64,000 nucleotides of DNA from Bacillus sp. M6-12 (lineage in GTDB: Bacteria; Bacillota; Bacilli; Bacillales; DSM-1321). The notes under the pieces are model-generated. The model was given only the letters and a program-made list of their open reading frames with translations, made no database searches and had not been told where the DNA came from. The stretch lies in contig NZ_PGVF01000029.1 in NCBI RefSeq assembly GCF_002860285.1, positions 16,292 through 80,291 on the forward strand, in the 5' to 3' direction. Below, piece after piece: positions 10,121-18,481 of the stretch. A program made the position numbers and the translations under genes. Within the stretch, counting starts at the first letter, position 1. Each line of letters begins with the position of its first letter.

Positions 10121-10250
10121 CAAGATAACCTCCTATTCTATATACTTTAGGATAAGAGTAATAGAATCTAATCTGCCAACCTTTTAATGTTGAAGGAAGC
10201 CCTACCTGTATATAATAGAAGGAAACTTTTATTCAGGAGGTGAAGCAGAA

Positions 10251-10742
10251 GTGGAAACAAATTGGATTATTTTATTTGTCGCTATAGTCGGTGTATTGGC
10301 TATCATTGGATTCTTATTGAAATCATTTATTAAGGTCATTTTGGTATTAGGTGTTATTTATCTTCTTTTCCATTTAGGATTTATATGGGGAGTAGGAGAT
10401 TTAAATGAAAAATTGCACTTAGATAAATTCTTAAAACCAGAAGTTAGCCAACAAATTCAAGAAAAATACGATGACTTTTCCAATCGAAGAGAAGAAAATG
10501 GAGTAGTAGAGACACAATTAATTGAAAAAACGATTAATGATAGTCTTCAAGTAGCTTTAACGAAAGCATCTGACGAAATCAGAAACATCGATAAAGAAGC
10601 ACTTATTCAAGATTTAAGTGATAAACTCCGTAACTTTGATACAGAAGAAGTGGCACAAGCATTAGATAACTTGAAAGCAGAATTAGCGAAGTACAACGTA
10701 ACACCTGAAGAGGTTCAGGTTGAAACACAATCAGCACAATAA
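10251..10742 (+). CDS. Small membrane-anchored protein with helical acidic tail
   Basis: 163 residues, GTG start after AGGAGGTGA. Two hydrophobic segments near the N terminus (about residues 5-48) are followed by a charged, probably coiled-coil region rich in Glu, Lys, Asp and Gln. No family recognised. It begins a plus-strand run of four closely spaced genes (10251-12303), consistent with one operon driven by the class B promoter at 10081-10120. Confidence 0.65.
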   Translation: METNWIILFVAIVGVLAIIGFLLKSFIKVILVLGVIYLLFHLGFIWGVGDLNEKLHLDKFLKPEVSQQIQEKYDDFSNRREENGVVETQLIEKTINDSLQVALTKASDEIRNIDKEALIQDLSDKLRNFDTEEVAQALDNLKAELAKYNVTPEEVQVETQSAQ

Positions 10743-10769
10743 TTTAGAACAGAAGGTGAGGAAAGGATT

Positions 10770-11102
10770 ATGGATACAGCACTTCTCCAATATGTAGATG
10801 AAGTCGAATATGATATTTCTGAATTTTTAATCACAGGACATGCAATGACTCAGTATGCATCAAAGTGCTCACCTGGATTAACTTTAATTGAAATCAGTAG
10901 CCGAATGAGAGAAAAAATGAAGAAGGTAAGAAAGGTCGAATTAAACAAGAAAAAACGACCAGGGCGTGTATCTTATATGGATGAAGATGAAATCATCTAT
11001 ATCGTAGAAAAAGATAAAGTCATTACAACCTTCCCTAATGAACGAATTTTCGTTGCAAAAACTTTCTACTCAAACAAAAAAACTGGAAAAAAATATCTAT
11101 AA
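10770..11102 (+). CDS. Unknown 110-residue basic protein
   Basis: 110 residues, preceded by AAGGTGAGG. An ITGHAMTQYAS-like stretch (about residues 22-33) followed by basic helices and beta-strands is loosely reminiscent of DUF4258/mRNA-interferase-like folds, but I cannot confirm it. Second gene of the putative 10251-12303 operon, 27 bases after the previous stop. No partner antitoxin is evident. Confidence 0.55.
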   Translation: MDTALLQYVDEVEYDISEFLITGHAMTQYASKCSPGLTLIEISSRMREKMKKVRKVELNKKKRPGRVSYMDEDEIIYIVEKDKVITTFPNERIFVAKTFYSNKKTGKKYL

Positions 11103-11144
11103 TACGAAAAAAACAGGAAAGATATACAAACAGGAGTGAATAAT

Positions 11145-11942
11145 ATGAAAACCGTTACGCATGGAAACCTTAAACGGAGATTTGAAAAGAAAAAGACATA
11201 CCTTATGCACTATCAATTATTAGAGCATAAAGCTAAAGGGCAGGGACTAATGCTTCGATTAAACTTTTTTATTTTTGCAGGGTTTTATCTATTTTGGCAT
11301 GAGTACCCTCTCGCTTTAGCGACACTTGATTTTAGCTTTACAGTATTAGCAGTTCTATTTTGGTTGTTCGTTAAGCCGAGAATGCTTAGAGGAGACATTA
11401 CTGCATATTATCGTAGAGATTATCGAAAAATGAAGTCGAGTATGTTTTTAATTCAGCTCTTTATTCAGGGTGCTCTCATGCGTTTTGCTGTTGTAGCATT
11501 GTATTATGCACTTACACTATACTTAGTAAAAGATTCTCCAAAAGAAATCGAAACATACCAAGAGGTTGTATCTCAAATCTTGATAAATCCAACTGTATCC
11601 ATGATAGCCATTGCAGGGTTCTCTCTTGCGATGTATGTGCTTTTTTATCACGAAAGATATGCGACCATTCGTGAGTTTTCAAATTCAGTAGTGGAAATTT
11701 ACAGTAGTCACCCATATACTGAAGAAGGAGCGGTAAATGAATTTATTGAAAGAAAAGATAGAGAGCTTAGATTGTCCGATATTGATGGTGTGAGATATGA
11801 TGGAGCATGGAGCACAGTTTCGTCAGAACCAGAAAGTCAACCAGTGCTTTCAGAAATAACACAAGCGGAAGTGGTATCTGCTTCACCAGAAACGGTACAG
11901 GAAGAACCAACTGATATTGTAAGAAGAAAAGCTCGAAGATAA
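11145..11942 (+). CDS. Four-helix integral membrane protein of unknown function
   Basis: 265 residues from ATG 11145, chosen because CAGGAG ends 8 bases upstream; an in-frame GTG at 11136 overlaps that RBS. Four hydrophobic segments (about residues 37-56, 60-77, 110-128, 148-170) are followed by an acidic, Ser/Glu/Val-rich cytosolic tail ending in IVRRKARR. No enzyme motif seen. Operon position 3 of 4. Confidence 0.65.
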   Translation: MKTVTHGNLKRRFEKKKTYLMHYQLLEHKAKGQGLMLRLNFFIFAGFYLFWHEYPLALATLDFSFTVLAVLFWLFVKPRMLRGDITAYYRRDYRKMKSSMFLIQLFIQGALMRFAVVALYYALTLYLVKDSPKEIETYQEVVSQILINPTVSMIAIAGFSLAMYVLFYHERYATIREFSNSVVEIYSSHPYTEEGAVNEFIERKDRELRLSDIDGVRYDGAWSTVSSEPESQPVLSEITQAEVVSASPETVQEEPTDIVRRKARR

Positions 11943-11958
11943 AAAGGAGTGTTTAACG

Positions 11959-12303
11959 ATGCGAACCAAACAATTAACGGAATCAGAGTTATTCAGAAAA
12001 TTAAACATTTTATTGTTAGACAAAAACAAAGACCAATTAGAAGAAATCAAAGAAAAAGCCTCTTTATTGGCAGATGTAGAAATTGATAATTCAGGATTAG
12101 TTCGTGGGATTATCAGCTACTTCTTTGAGAATCAAGAAGAGTTGAAGAAAGTGATTCCTTATGTAAAAGAAGCAAAAGGATACAACATTCTGATGAAATT
12201 TAATGAAATGATAGCTGAAAACAAGAATCCAAAAGAAATTGAAAAAGAACTTGGTATTGGATTTGAAATTGTTGATAAAGTAAAAGATAAATACAAACAA
12301 TAG
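11959..12303 (+). CDS. Unknown small helical protein
   Basis: 114 residues, start ATG after AAAAAGGAGTG. Strongly charged and helical; residues about 85-110 (a Lys/Glu-rich segment with IGFEIVDKVKDKYK) could form a helix-turn-helix-like element, but this is weak. Last gene of the 10251-12303 run; a terminator follows at once. Confidence 0.55.
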   Translation: MRTKQLTESELFRKLNILLLDKNKDQLEEIKEKASLLADVEIDNSGLVRGIISYFFENQEELKKVIPYVKEAKGYNILMKFNEMIAENKNPKEIEKELGIGFEIVDKVKDKYKQ

Positions 12304-12310
12304 GTAGAAG

Positions 12311-12338
12311 CCTCACAATGATTATTGTGGGGTTTTTT
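12311..12338 (+). terminator. Terminator of the 10251-12303 gene run
   Basis: CCTCACAAT pairs with ATTGTGGGG around a four-base loop; six T residues follow. Confidence 0.85.
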
Positions 12339-12399
12339 ATATTTAGGGCTTAATACGCTTATAATAGGAAAGGTTTTAAAATAAAGGAGGAAATCATTT

Positions 12400-12813
12400 A
12401 TGATTAAATTACAAAGTTTACTTAACTGGTCAGAACAAGGTTTAAATGCGAATGAAATTCTTGCGTACATGGTAACGCCCACACAAAATGATATGGTTGA
12501 ATGGGATGGCGAAAAAGGAATTTACTTTGATTCAAATTTAGAAGAGTTATTTGTAGATTTAGGTTGGAATGTATCAAAAATGGAAGAAAGCGTTGATTTA
12601 GAAAAGGCAAATCAAGAAGATGTAGAGAGTTCTATTGTATTTTTTGATAAAGAATATGCAGTTGAATTTGATATGTTGGTGACACCTAATCGTTTCGATT
12701 CTGATGTACCAGAAAATGTGATTAATTTTAATACTGGTAGAATTGTAGGAACAACGAATCGTGAAGAAGCTCAAGATGAAGGGCTGGATTGGATAAAAGA
12801 AGAAGAGAGATGA
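12400..12813 (+). CDS. Unknown acidic protein
   Basis: 137 residues, strong RBS AAAGGAGG. The protein is very acidic (many Asp/Glu, a DEGLDWIKEEER C terminus), soluble, with no recognised domain. Its stop codon lies inside the following terminator stem. High acidity with no domain is often seen in phage or plasmid inhibitor proteins, but that is only a hint. Confidence 0.55.
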   Translation: MIKLQSLLNWSEQGLNANEILAYMVTPTQNDMVEWDGEKGIYFDSNLEELFVDLGWNVSKMEESVDLEKANQEDVESSIVFFDKEYAVEFDMLVTPNRFDSDVPENVINFNTGRIVGTTNREEAQDEGLDWIKEEER

Positions 12814-12839
12814 CCCTAAAAAGTCACCTCTCTTTTTTT
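12804..12839 (+). terminator. Terminator between convergent genes
   Basis: AGAGAGATGAC pairs with GTCACCTCTCT (one mismatch) and a T-run follows. It ends exactly at the 3' end of the convergent YitT-family gene. Confidence 0.75.
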
Positions 12840-13713
12840 AGTGAATATCACGTTTCTTAAAGTTTCCACCTTTAACTTCTGCTACATCACTGAATGTTAC
12901 AAACGCATTGTTATCAAAGTGTTTGATAATTTGTTTCATTTTACTTTCTTCCATACGGTTAATCACACAATGAATAATGACCACTTTTTCTTTTGAGAAA
13001 CCGCCAGTACCAGTTGTATAAGTTACACTACGACCTAAACGTGATTGAATCGCTTCGCCAATTTCCTCTGGTGCTGAAGAGATAATCTTGACAGATTTAG
13101 AATCATCAAAACCTACTTCAATAACTTCAATTACTTTCGTAGCAATGTAGTAAGAAATCAAAGATGAAATAGCTCCTTCAATTCCAAATACTAATGTAGC
13201 AAATGAGAAGATTACAATGTTAATCGCAATGATAATGTCACCAGTTGAAAACGGTGTATTTTTTGCAATTAAAACTGCTAACATATCCGTTCCATCTAAA
13301 GCCCCACCATTACGCAAGGCTAATCCCATGCCAATCCCTAATAGAACACCACCACTTACGACAACTAAAAAAGGATTCGATTCAATAATCGTTGGAACAT
13401 GGTGCAAGACAGATGTGGAAATAGATAAGGAGATAATCCCAATAAGTGAACGGATAGCAAACGTCTTTCCGATTTGTTTATAACCTAAGAACAAAAATGG
13501 AAGATTGAGAAGGATAATGTAAATACTTAAAGAAACCCCTGTAACAGCCGATAACATAATAGAAATCCCTGTCACACCACCATCTGATACACTGTTTGGA
13601 ATTAAAATGGATTCCAGTCCGTATCCTGCAATGATTCCACCAATAATGATGAAGAAGATGTTGAAGAATGTTTCAAGTTTACTATTTTTATATGTTTTAT
13701 TATTTTCTTTCAT
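12838..13713 (-). CDS. YitT-family membrane protein
   Basis: 291 residues with five to six transmembrane segments in residues about 18-180 (DUF161-type) and a C-terminal soluble DUF2179-like domain (about 200-285; VKIISS and TGTGGFSKE segments). These match the YitT/YpjC/YqfU family of Bacillus, whose biochemical role is not established. It has its own class A promoter upstream. Confidence 0.85.
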   Translation of the reverse strand: MKENNKTYKNSKLETFFNIFFIIIGGIIAGYGLESILIPNSVSDGGVTGISIMLSAVTGVSLSIYIILLNLPFLFLGYKQIGKTFAIRSLIGIISLSISTSVLHHVPTIIESNPFLVVVSGGVLLGIGMGLALRNGGALDGTDMLAVLIAKNTPFSTGDIIIAINIVIFSFATLVFGIEGAISSLISYYIATKVIEVIEVGFDDSKSVKIISSAPEEIGEAIQSRLGRSVTYTTGTGGFSKEKVVIIHCVINRMEESKMKQIIKHFDNNAFVTFSDVAEVKGGNFKKRDIH

Positions 13714-13746
13714 AAATCAGTTCCTCTCTACATAGTTTATAGTCTA

Positions 13747-13775
13747 ATTATAACATTTCCGTTGACTATATTCAA
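13747..13775 (-). promoter_or_regulatory. Class A promoter of the YitT-family gene
   Basis: Read on the minus strand: TTGAATATAGTCAA with -35 TTGAAT (13770-13775), a 17-bp spacer and a perfect TATAAT (13747-13752). Confidence 0.75.
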
Positions 13776-13841
13776 TGAAAGTAAACGATAATTTAAAAGA
13801 ATTGGCAAACAAATTGAAATATTTATGTGATTTTTATTCAA

Positions 13842-13871
13842 TAAAAAAAGAAGAGGGATTAACCTCTTCTT
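13842..13871 (-). terminator. Minus-strand terminator in the 13.7-14.1 kb gap
   Basis: AAGAAGAGG pairs with CCTCTTCTT. On the minus strand the stem is followed by seven T residues, implying a short leftward transcript starting before about 14.05 kb. Confidence 0.6.
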
Positions 13872-14017
13872 CTATGTAAATGTGGAGGAATTGAATCTTT
13901 ATTTCGTTTCTCGATTCGTTTCCTCACGCCTTGACTTGTCCCTATATTATAGATAGGTGAAATAAATAATATAATAACAATATGTTCTATATCAATTAAG
14001 GAGATATTTAATATCAT
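13862..14017 (-). CDS. Possible small membrane-anchored peptide
   Basis: A 52-codon minus-strand ORF just upstream of the minus-strand terminator, so transcript and ORF agree. The predicted peptide has one Ile/Leu-rich hydrophobic stretch followed by a basic tail (KRIEKRNK and HLHRRRG segments). No convincing ribosome binding site precedes the ATG, so this is tentative; a short regulatory RNA is the alternative. Confidence 0.25.
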
Positions 14018-14103
14018 TTTATTAAAGGAGAATATGTTTCTGTTGTAAAGCCATTGAGGTATATACAGTACATTTTAACGATAAACCAGGGAGGATTTTC
14101 ATC

Positions 14104-14964
14104 ATGATAAACAAAGTTAAAGTAGTAGGTGTGAGCACAGGCGTTTTTGAAGTTAATCATAGTTTTAAAGGTGCAAATGATAAAATCATTACTGCATTGG
14201 AAACTGAAATTCGTTTTACTTCGGCTAATAGCATTAGCAACACCATAAAGGTCATTGTATTTAAGGATTCAATTTTTGAAAGGATATTATCACAAAAAGA
14301 TAAGTTAGTGGTAATAGAAGGGATGTTACGTACATTTAATAAAAATTCTTGGGGTAAAAGAATTAAAGAAGTATTCGTAGCTCCTGTTAGCGTAAGAAAC
14401 GCAAGACCAGATACAAAACAACAAAATGTTGTTCAAATAACTGGAGAAATCATAGGTAAAACTAACTTGAAAGAGCGTACAAGCGGAAGGTTTGTTGCGG
14501 AGGGGCAAGTTAAAGTAAAAAGAAATGGAACTGGTTTTGATTTTATTCCTGTCGTTGCTTTTGATGATTATGCAAAATTGTTAAATAAAGCAGAAGAAGG
14601 AACAGAAATCACCCTTAAAGGAAGAATCCATTCCAGAGCCTTTGATTTTAAATATGAAGAAAATGGAGAGGAAAAAGAAGTGAAGCGTATTGCCCTTGAA
14701 GTTGGAGTTCATAAATTAGAAGTAGAGGCAAAAGAAGATGTTCAAAATGAAAAGGATACTAAATTAGGTTTGCAATTAGGATATAGACGTATTGATAAAC
14801 AACACTATAATTTGGTATCCAGTATGATGGATAACGATTATGAGTTGGTTGCTCGTAAGTCTTCTAAAGGCAAATACCCTGTTCATTTATTAAAAACTGG
14901 CACGTTTCATTATCTCGATTCGGTAATAAAAGCTAAGAGAATGGTCAACATGAATTATATGTAA
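14104..14964 (+). CDS. OB-fold protein, single-stranded DNA-binding-like
   Basis: 286 residues, RBS CAGGGAGG. Two OB-fold-like regions: residues about 1-95, and about 105-200 with an ITGEIIGKTNL strand, a VKVKRNGTGFDFIPVVAF strand pair and EGTEITLKGRIHSR. This is the usual order in SSB proteins (the segment just before the substrate loop is 'VEGxL/GRIxS'). There is no acidic DDDIPF-type tail; instead a basic 60-residue C-terminal extension. It is longer than ordinary SSB (about 170), so a tandem-OB paralogue is likely. Confidence 0.7.
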   Translation: MINKVKVVGVSTGVFEVNHSFKGANDKIITALETEIRFTSANSISNTIKVIVFKDSIFERILSQKDKLVVIEGMLRTFNKNSWGKRIKEVFVAPVSVRNARPDTKQQNVVQITGEIIGKTNLKERTSGRFVAEGQVKVKRNGTGFDFIPVVAFDDYAKLLNKAEEGTEITLKGRIHSRAFDFKYEENGEEKEVKRIALEVGVHKLEVEAKEDVQNEKDTKLGLQLGYRRIDKQHYNLVSSMMDNDYELVARKSSKGKYPVHLLKTGTFHYLDSVIKAKRMVNMNYM

Positions 14965-14971
14965 AGAAAAA

Positions 14972-15001
14972 ACCGTTGTATTTCTACAACGGTCTTTTTT
15001 G
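14972..15001 (+). terminator. Terminator after SSB-like gene
   Basis: ACCGTTGTA/TACAACGGT perfect stem, TTTC loop, then CTTTTTT. Confidence 0.9.
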
Positions 15002-15004
15002 TTC

Positions 15005-15427
15005 TTATTTAGAATCTTTAAATTTTAAAAAGGTAATGACCTCACCAGCTTTGACATTCCCCATACTGTCACGCTCGTTAATATGCTCCACTAAGTAAAG
15101 CATATCTCTCATATCCTTTCCAGGTGTCAGCTTTTCTTGAATAATCCAAGCTCTGTCACCCTCTTGAATAAAAACTTCAACTTTTTCATACTTAGCAATT
15201 TCTTTTTCAATTGCACTTACTTTTTTCTCTTCACGAACATCTTCGTCAAACAAATCACTGGCAAAGCTGAACATTGTGAACATACCAATCATTAAGAAAG
15301 ATAGAGCAACTAATCTACGAACGAAAATGATACGTTTGCGTTTTGCCTTACGTTCTTCTTCAATCTTTCTTTTCGCTTCTACTCTCTCTTGAACCTCTTG
15401 TAAAATCGTTCTGTTTTTTAACATCAT
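15005..15427 (-). CDS. Single-pass membrane protein with LysM-like domain (YneA-like)
   Basis: 140 residues. A basic, helical cytosolic head (about 1-33; Lys/Arg/Glu-rich), one transmembrane segment (about 34-55), then an external region with a LysM-like domain (about 88-138; VEVFIQEGDRAWIIQ ... VKAGEVITFLKF). The layout matches Bacillus YneA-type cell-division suppressors, but the head is longer and the LysM match is imperfect. Division inhibition is inference. Confidence 0.6.
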   Translation of the reverse strand: MMLKNRTILQEVQERVEAKRKIEEERKAKRKRIIFVRRLVALSFLMIGMFTMFSFASDLFDEDVREEKKVSAIEKEIAKYEKVEVFIQEGDRAWIIQEKLTPGKDMRDMLYLVEHINERDSMGNVKAGEVITFLKFKDSK

Positions 15428-15563
15428 AAGTAAATTCTCTCCCTTTAAATAAATGTCTTTCCTTTAAAAGTTTTTAAAAAATTAAACCTGTTTTATATAA
15501 ATATGTTTTATCTTATGCGTTAGGAGGGGGAGGTATAATTTAGTATTTATTTGTTTTCTGAAC

Positions 15564-15598
15564 ATAAAAAAAGTGAGCTTAATCGTGTTGCTCACTTT
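15564..15598 (-). terminator. Terminator of the 15592-15993 gene
   Basis: AAAGTGAGC/GCTCACTTT stem with seven T residues on the minus strand. The gene's stop codon is inside the stem. Confidence 0.8.
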
Positions 15599-15993
15599 AA
15601 TAAGTATTGAATATTTTGGTTGGTTAAGTGGAGTGATTCTTGATTCAATAAAATCAATTTTTTTAATTTTTGTTGAGGGTCATAGATTTTTATATATTGA
15701 TTTCTTTCAAATTTTAGATAAATGTATCTCCCATTATGAACAATATGTTGAATCATTTTCATAGGAAGCCTTTTCCCACATTGAGAAACCATTTTTTCAC
15801 TTAGCAAAATAGGTTTTCTGTCAATAAACCAAATTAGCGAAAAATATATGAGGGCATATACACTATTGATAATTACAGTCATTAAAAAACTATCCACACC
15901 TTCTCCTACTACGAGCAAAAAGAAAAAGAATAAGATGTAATCCTTCTTTTTGAAAAAATCATGTCTTTCTTTAAATGTAATTTTATTATGCAC
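15592..15993 (-). CDS. Unknown two-helix membrane protein
   Basis: 133 residues. Two adjacent hydrophobic segments (about residues 19-36 and 38-58) follow a basic N terminus; the C-terminal half is a basic, beta-rich cytosolic domain with ILLNQESL and YLKFERNQY segments. No family recognised. RBS AAAGGAGT upstream on the minus strand. Confidence 0.55.
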   Translation of the reverse strand: MHNKITFKERHDFFKKKDYILFFFFLLVVGEGVDSFLMTVIINSVYALIYFSLIWFIDRKPILLSEKMVSQCGKRLPMKMIQHIVHNGRYIYLKFERNQYIKIYDPQQKLKKLILLNQESLHLTNQNIQYLLK

Positions 15994-16090
15994 TGATATA
16001 GACTCCTTTCTTTTGTTTCCTTTGTTTATTATAGTGGTTAGATAAAATAAAAATGAAAAAGGTGAGGTCTATTAGCACTTGATTCTGTAC

Positions 16091-16119
16091 AAGAATGGGT
16101 TTCATGTTATAATCATGGT
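16091..16119 (+). promoter_or_regulatory. Extended -10 promoter of the DUF262 gene
   Basis: CTGTAC, 17 bp, then TG-T-TATAAT (extended -10). No palindrome of class A or B. Confidence 0.5.
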
Positions 16120-16149
16120 AAATAGAGGGAAGAGGGAGAGTGGGTAGAT

Positions 16150-17145
16150 GTGTTAAAGAAAAGTTCAATTCCTTGGAACATCAAACAGTTTAAGTCTATG
16201 GAGGAAAAAGGTAAACTTAATTTTGATATTGCTATTCAAAGGAAAGGGAACATTTGGGACATACACAGAAAGTCACTATTGATTAACAGTTTGTTAGTAG
16301 GATTCCCTGTACCTCCTATGTTTGCTAAATTTGATGGTGAAACCTATTCTTTCATTGACGGAAAACAACGATTAACCACTGTTTTATCCTATTTAAAAGA
16401 TGAATTTGCCCTTTCGGACAGGACACCTTCTGTTGATGGAGAAGAGATTGTTGGAAAGACATTTTCCGAACTGCCAGAATCATTTCAAAAAGTTTTGAGC
16501 CAAACAACATTTACGATTACTCGATTTGAAAATATTACAGATGAAGAAATTGAAGAAATGTTTTTTAGATTAAACAATGGCGTTCCATTAAAAGCCATTG
16601 AAAGTACCAGAGTGCTTCTTGGAACGGAAAATATGAAAACAGTTGAAAATCTATCTGACCACTCCTTCTTTTTAAATAAAGCAAGTATTTCAAGAAACCG
16701 ATATACTGACCAAGAATCCGCTCTTCATTTAGTAATGTTGACAAAAAATAGACAGACTGGTTTTAGCAGTAAAGAGCTTCGTTCGTTTGTAGAAGGATAC
16801 AAGAAAGAACCGTTAGAAACCGAGTTAGTAGAGGAAGTTCAATCGAGATTAGATTTCTTAGATGAAGCGTTCCCGAAAAAGAAGAAGTATATCAAAAAGA
16901 TTCATTTACCTATGATTTATCATTTAGTCCAACGTGCCAAAGACAAAGGAATTTCTCCTGAATACTTTGGTTTATGGGCTGATGAATTTTACAAAGAATT
17001 AGAAAAAGAGAGTTTATATAGTCAAGCCTGTCAAAGTGGAAGTGCTAAAAGAGAAAATGTACAAATCCGCTTAAATGAAATTGAAAAAGCCTTTGAACAA
17101 AGTTTCAATGTATATGAAAAAAATGAAGCCATCGCTTCTTCTTGA
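16150..17145 (+). CDS. DUF262-domain protein (ParB/sulfiredoxin-fold, GmrSD-type nuclease family)
   Basis: 331 residues, GTG start after GAGGGAGAG. The N-terminal DUF262 module shows QR (30-31) with W36, and the signature DGKQRLTT (about 70-77), which in GmrSD and related defence nucleases is the nucleotide-hydrolysis/sensing site. An FFRLNNG motif (about 136-143) is also typical. The C-terminal half is helical and lacks the DUF1524 HNH nuclease domain, so this is a stand-alone DUF262 protein. Such proteins occur both as defence components and as phage-encoded modulators; which applies here is unknown. Confidence 0.8.
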   Translation: MLKKSSIPWNIKQFKSMEEKGKLNFDIAIQRKGNIWDIHRKSLLINSLLVGFPVPPMFAKFDGETYSFIDGKQRLTTVLSYLKDEFALSDRTPSVDGEEIVGKTFSELPESFQKVLSQTTFTITRFENITDEEIEEMFFRLNNGVPLKAIESTRVLLGTENMKTVENLSDHSFFLNKASISRNRYTDQESALHLVMLTKNRQTGFSSKELRSFVEGYKKEPLETELVEEVQSRLDFLDEAFPKKKKYIKKIHLPMIYHLVQRAKDKGISPEYFGLWADEFYKELEKESLYSQACQSGSAKRENVQIRLNEIEKAFEQSFNVYEKNEAIASS

Positions 17146-17146
17146 T

Positions 17147-17175
17147 GCACCTGTTTATCAGGTGTTTTTATTTTT
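17147..17175 (+). terminator. Terminator after DUF262 gene
   Basis: CACCTG/CAGGTG stem with TTTAT loop and TTTTTATTTTT tail, directly after the stop codon. Confidence 0.75.
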
Positions 17176-17240
17176 ATCTTACGCATAGAAATTCCCTTGA
17201 TTTTTATAATATAGAAACTGATGAAAAAGGGGATTTTGCC

Positions 17241-17867
17241 ATGAATCTAATGACAAAGGAACAAATAAAGGAATTGGTCTTACAGGTAGAAGGTTTTGAA
17301 ATTCAAGAAGAAACCAACAAAGGCATTGAGGTTTATGATAATGAAGAAGACAAGTTCTTTCGTTATCGTTATTTAGAAGAGTTAAATATAGAGGAAGTCT
17401 TTCAATTTAACTCGCTACAATTTAACAAGGATGCTTTCTTTCGGATATTTAAAGAATGTGTGGATTTGAATATGCTCATGATTGTCGATAAAGTGGTATT
17501 TCTGAACAATGAGGAAGAATATGACCAATTAATCGAAGAGTATCCTGACCAAAGCATGGACATGGATAGAGCAGTAGGGATTAACTTCTATATGGATAAT
17601 GTAGTGGTAGTTAATGTAAAGCTGATTCGTTCGTTAGCAGAAGAACTGGCATTAAAGGATGAACTGTCTGATGTTAAAGAGGAGTTAGCAATGGGAATAT
17701 GGCAAACACTTGTGCATGAATTACGCCATAACATTACCGCTAATCCCATTATTTTAGAGGACATGATTTCAATAGAAGAAGGAGAAGAAGATAAGGTAGA
17801 AGAATACTGTCGGAATGTATTTGAAGAATCTATCGAAAAACATCCCGAATATTGCTGTTTTAAGTGA
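17241..17867 (+). CDS. Putative zinc-dependent protein with HExxH motif
   Basis: 208 residues from ATG 17241 (after AAAAAGGGG). The same frame is open 99 bases further upstream but runs through the preceding terminator. A highly acidic protein with a TLVHELRHNI motif (about residues 156-165), the HExxH zinc-binding signature; acidic and Cys-containing C terminus (EYCCFK). No recognised peptidase family; the HExxH could also be structural. Confidence 0.55.
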   Translation: MNLMTKEQIKELVLQVEGFEIQEETNKGIEVYDNEEDKFFRYRYLEELNIEEVFQFNSLQFNKDAFFRIFKECVDLNMLMIVDKVVFLNNEEEYDQLIEEYPDQSMDMDRAVGINFYMDNVVVVNVKLIRSLAEELALKDELSDVKEELAMGIWQTLVHELRHNITANPIILEDMISIEEGEEDKVEEYCRNVFEESIEKHPEYCCFK

Positions 17868-17890
17868 AGGGCTTAGTTCCTTCATTTTTT
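17865..17890 (+). terminator. Terminator after the HExxH gene
   Basis: GAAGG/CCTTC short stem followed by ATTTTTT, overlapping the stop codon. Confidence 0.55.
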
Positions 17891-18042
17891 ATGTCGGCAA
17901 TAAGGTTTGGATAAAAACAAGAAAAGAAGAAAATGGTTGTTTCTTAAAGGATTATAAAACAGGTAGAGAGAAAGTATGATACAAGAAGGACAAATAAATA
18001 GGGTTATTGTTCGATAAACATATCATAGGAGGTTTGTTTTCA

Positions 18043-18327
18043 ATGTCTGCGAAGGCAGTGGCTCTGAGTGCTCTGGTTTTTCTGCTTCCGTTTGCAAAGG
18101 ATATGCTGACTGCGTTCCTGAACAAGCTGGTAGAAAGGGCTTCGGATTCTTTCTTGAACAAGGTGTTTAAGAAGAAGGAAACCACTGATACGACAAATCA
18201 CTCTTCGTTGGCTAACGAGTTGAGGACAATTAAGGAGTTGTATGGAGAGACTGCATCCGTAGAGATTCAGATGGGGAAGAATCAGACGATTCGGAGCGTC
18301 AAGATTTCTCCTAACAAGAGTCGATAA
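18043..18327 (+). CDS. Small amphipathic/membrane protein with atypical codon use
   Basis: 94 residues from ATG 18043, chosen for the AGGAGG 10 bases upstream; an in-frame TTG at 18007 has no RBS. A hydrophobic N terminus (about residues 3-20) and a charged C-terminal half. Codons are visibly different from neighbours: many CTG, GTG, GCG and AAG in place of the A/T-ending codons used elsewhere, suggesting recent acquisition or selection for high expression. No family recognised. Confidence 0.65.
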   Translation: MSAKAVALSALVFLLPFAKDMLTAFLNKLVERASDSFLNKVFKKKETTDTTNHSSLANELRTIKELYGETASVEIQMGKNQTIRSVKISPNKSR

Positions 18328-18343
18328 GATTTCTTGACAAGAA

Positions 18344-18369
18344 GGGACTATTTCGATAGTCTCTTTTTG
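18344..18369 (+). terminator. Terminator after 18043 gene
   Basis: GGGACTAT-TTCG-ATAGTCTC stem-loop with UUCG tetraloop, then TTTTTG. Confidence 0.8.
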
Positions 18370-18374
18370 TTTAT

Positions 18375-18414
18375 GTAAAAATAAATTTACATAACCTTTA
18401 TTCCATGATACAAT
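18375..18414 (+). promoter_or_regulatory. Class B promoter of the kinase-phosphatase gene
   Basis: GTAAA-AATAAA-TTTAC (18375-18390) gives -35 TTTACA (18386-18391), 17-bp spacer ending TGA, -10 TACAAT (18409-18414). Confidence 0.7.
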
Positions 18415-18481
18415 TAAATTACAAAACAGAGAACAAAAAGACCTATATAAATAGATAAAAATAAGAAAGGAGAGAAGAAGA

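Noticed and set aside
10005..10187. 60-codon plus-strand ORF after ftsH
   Set aside because: It runs through a terminator and the class B promoter and has no RBS.
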